17,392 nucleotides of DNA. It comes from JAWLBW01 sp041687475 (GTDB lineage Bacteria > J088 > JAWLBW01). The DNA lies in NCBI GenBank assembly GCA_041687475.1, contig JAWLBW010000066.1, positions 1-17,392 on the forward strand, in the 5' to 3' direction. The translations under genes and the position numbers were made by a program. Each line of letters opens with the position of its first letter. The first letter of the stretch is position 1. This document shows positions 16,570 to 17,392 of this stretch, one piece after another. The notes beneath the pieces are model-generated. The model was not told the origin of the DNA. It made no database searches and worked only from the letters and a program-made list of their open reading frames with translations.

Positions 16570-17392
16570 ATGCAGCTGCTTGAGGTTTACGTTCAGGGGG
16601 TGAATCGCTTTCTCACTCCCCACAAGTTTTCGCTGAAGGATGGCTACAACGTCATCTTCGGTGGAAACGAAACCGGCAAGTCGGCTCTGGCCCAGGCACT
16701 CATCGCGACCTTTGATCCGGAGGCGGCGGCCGCAGCGGCCGCCCGTCTTCAGCCTCTTCTGCCGCAAGAGGGAACGCCGCGTTACGGCGTTCTTTTTGAA
16801 CACGAAGGCACGACCTATCGCCTTCTGCGCGGCATTCCCACCGGCCTGAATCTTGCCCGGCTCGACCCGGCTACCCGGAAGTTCGAGCTGCTGGTCAGAG
16901 ACGAGCAGGGGCTGCGCGACTTTCTCGACGACACGCTCGATTTTCCCATGACCGGTTTCTACCGGTTGCTGGGGCTGCTCGATCGCAATCTTTTGCCCGA
17001 GGGGGGCGCACCCGCGCCGGCCCCCACTCCCGTTCCCGATATGTACGGGTTCGATGATGGGGAAGACGGCCATGACCCCATGGCCGATCTCGACGCCCAG
17101 ATCCGGCAACTCGAACGTGAACGCACGGTGCTTAACAGCGTGGGCGATCTCGAGTATCGGCTCGACGGCGTACAGGCCAAGAAGTTCGAGACCGAGGCCA
17201 ACCTCTCGAAGCACAAAGAGTTTCGCCTCGAGCAGGAGCGCATTGAGAAGCGCCTGCAGGATTTGCAGCCGCTGGAAGAAGCGCCGCCCGCCGTCATGAC
17301 CCGCATCCAGAATCTCGAACGTCAGGAGCAGGCGCAGAAACAGAAGCTTGATGCGCTCGACGTCGACATCAGCCGCATCGAAAAGGAACTCG
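16570..17392 (+). CDS. SMC/Rad50-like AAA ATPase, N-terminal part (cut by window end)
   Basis: The first 274 residues of a gene that stays open to the edge of the window. Residues 31-38 form a Walker A loop (GGNETGKS) of the Rad50/RecF/SMC type, placed after two N-terminal beta strands as in that family. A proline/alanine-rich stretch (about 144-157) and an acidic patch follow. From about 170 the sequence is dominated by Glu/Gln/Leu/Arg heptad-like repeats, the start of a long coiled coil. The Walker B and signature motifs would lie beyond the edge. Relatives include YhaN-like and Rad50-like ATPases in DNA repair or defence. The ATG is 12 bases after rplS with no good Shine-Dalgarno. An overlapping ATG at 16563 gives only six codons. 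Confidence 0.78.
   Translation, partial: MQLLEVYVQGVNRFLTPHKFSLKDGYNVIFGGNETGKSALAQALIATFDPEAAAAAAARLQPLLPQEGTPRYGVLFEHEGTTYRLLRGIPTGLNLARLDPATRKFELLVRDEQGLRDFLDDTLDFPMTGFYRLLGLLDRNLLPEGGAPAPAPTPVPDMYGFDDGEDGHDPMADLDAQIRQLERERTVLNSVGDLEYRLDGVQAKKFETEANLSKHKEFRLEQERIEKRLQDLQPLEEAPPAVMTRIQNLERQEQAQKQKLDALDVDISRIEKEL

Overview
The window is chromosomal DNA of roughly 60% GC (judged by eye). It holds thirteen apparent genes, one of them cut by the right edge. The organism looks like a Gram-negative, free-living bacterium. Evidence: a SecA with a C-terminal zinc tail, an exported spondin-domain protein, a membrane desaturase, a sigma54 activator behind a textbook -24/-12 promoter, and a c-di-GMP-type HD-GYP protein. 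The phylum cannot be fixed from the sequence; a deltaproteobacterial-type lineage or a high-GC spirochaete relative would fit, and this is inference only. I see no tRNA, rRNA, CRISPR array, transposase or insertion sequence.

Layout, left to right. (1) 1-158 is an extremely G/C-rich non-coding end. (2) 159-836 (minus) is a HAD-family phosphatase with a good sigma70-type promoter. (3) 1193-3991 is secA, closed by a strong intrinsic terminator. (4) 4092-8684 is a signalling module: palindromic repeats, a sigma54 promoter, then four co-directional genes. These encode a sigma54-dependent response regulator, a receiver/HD-GYP protein with an altered active-site motif, a stand-alone receiver, and a soluble GAF-histidine kinase. 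(5) 8780-12621 is an envelope block: a secreted spondin-domain protein (minus), a divergent zinc-ribbon/transmembrane/trypsin-like protease (plus), and a convergent fatty-acid desaturase-family protein (minus). (6) 12883-17392 is a translation/targeting operon: sigma70-type promoter, long structured leader, ffh, rpsP, rimM, trmD, rplS, then the start of an SMC/Rad50-like ATPase that runs off the end.

How they work together. secA and the ffh operon are housekeeping genes for protein export, co-translational targeting, ribosome assembly and tRNA modification. Between them lies accessory DNA. The signalling module looks like a self-contained two-component network: a cytoplasmic kinase, three receivers, and two outputs (sigma54-dependent transcription and a possible cyclic-nucleotide hydrolase). 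Its own promoter is of the sigma54 class, so it probably regulates itself. The most unusual items are this module and its control region, the HD-GYP protein lacking the GYP tyrosine, the zinc-ribbon-tethered protease, and the long leader in front of ffh.
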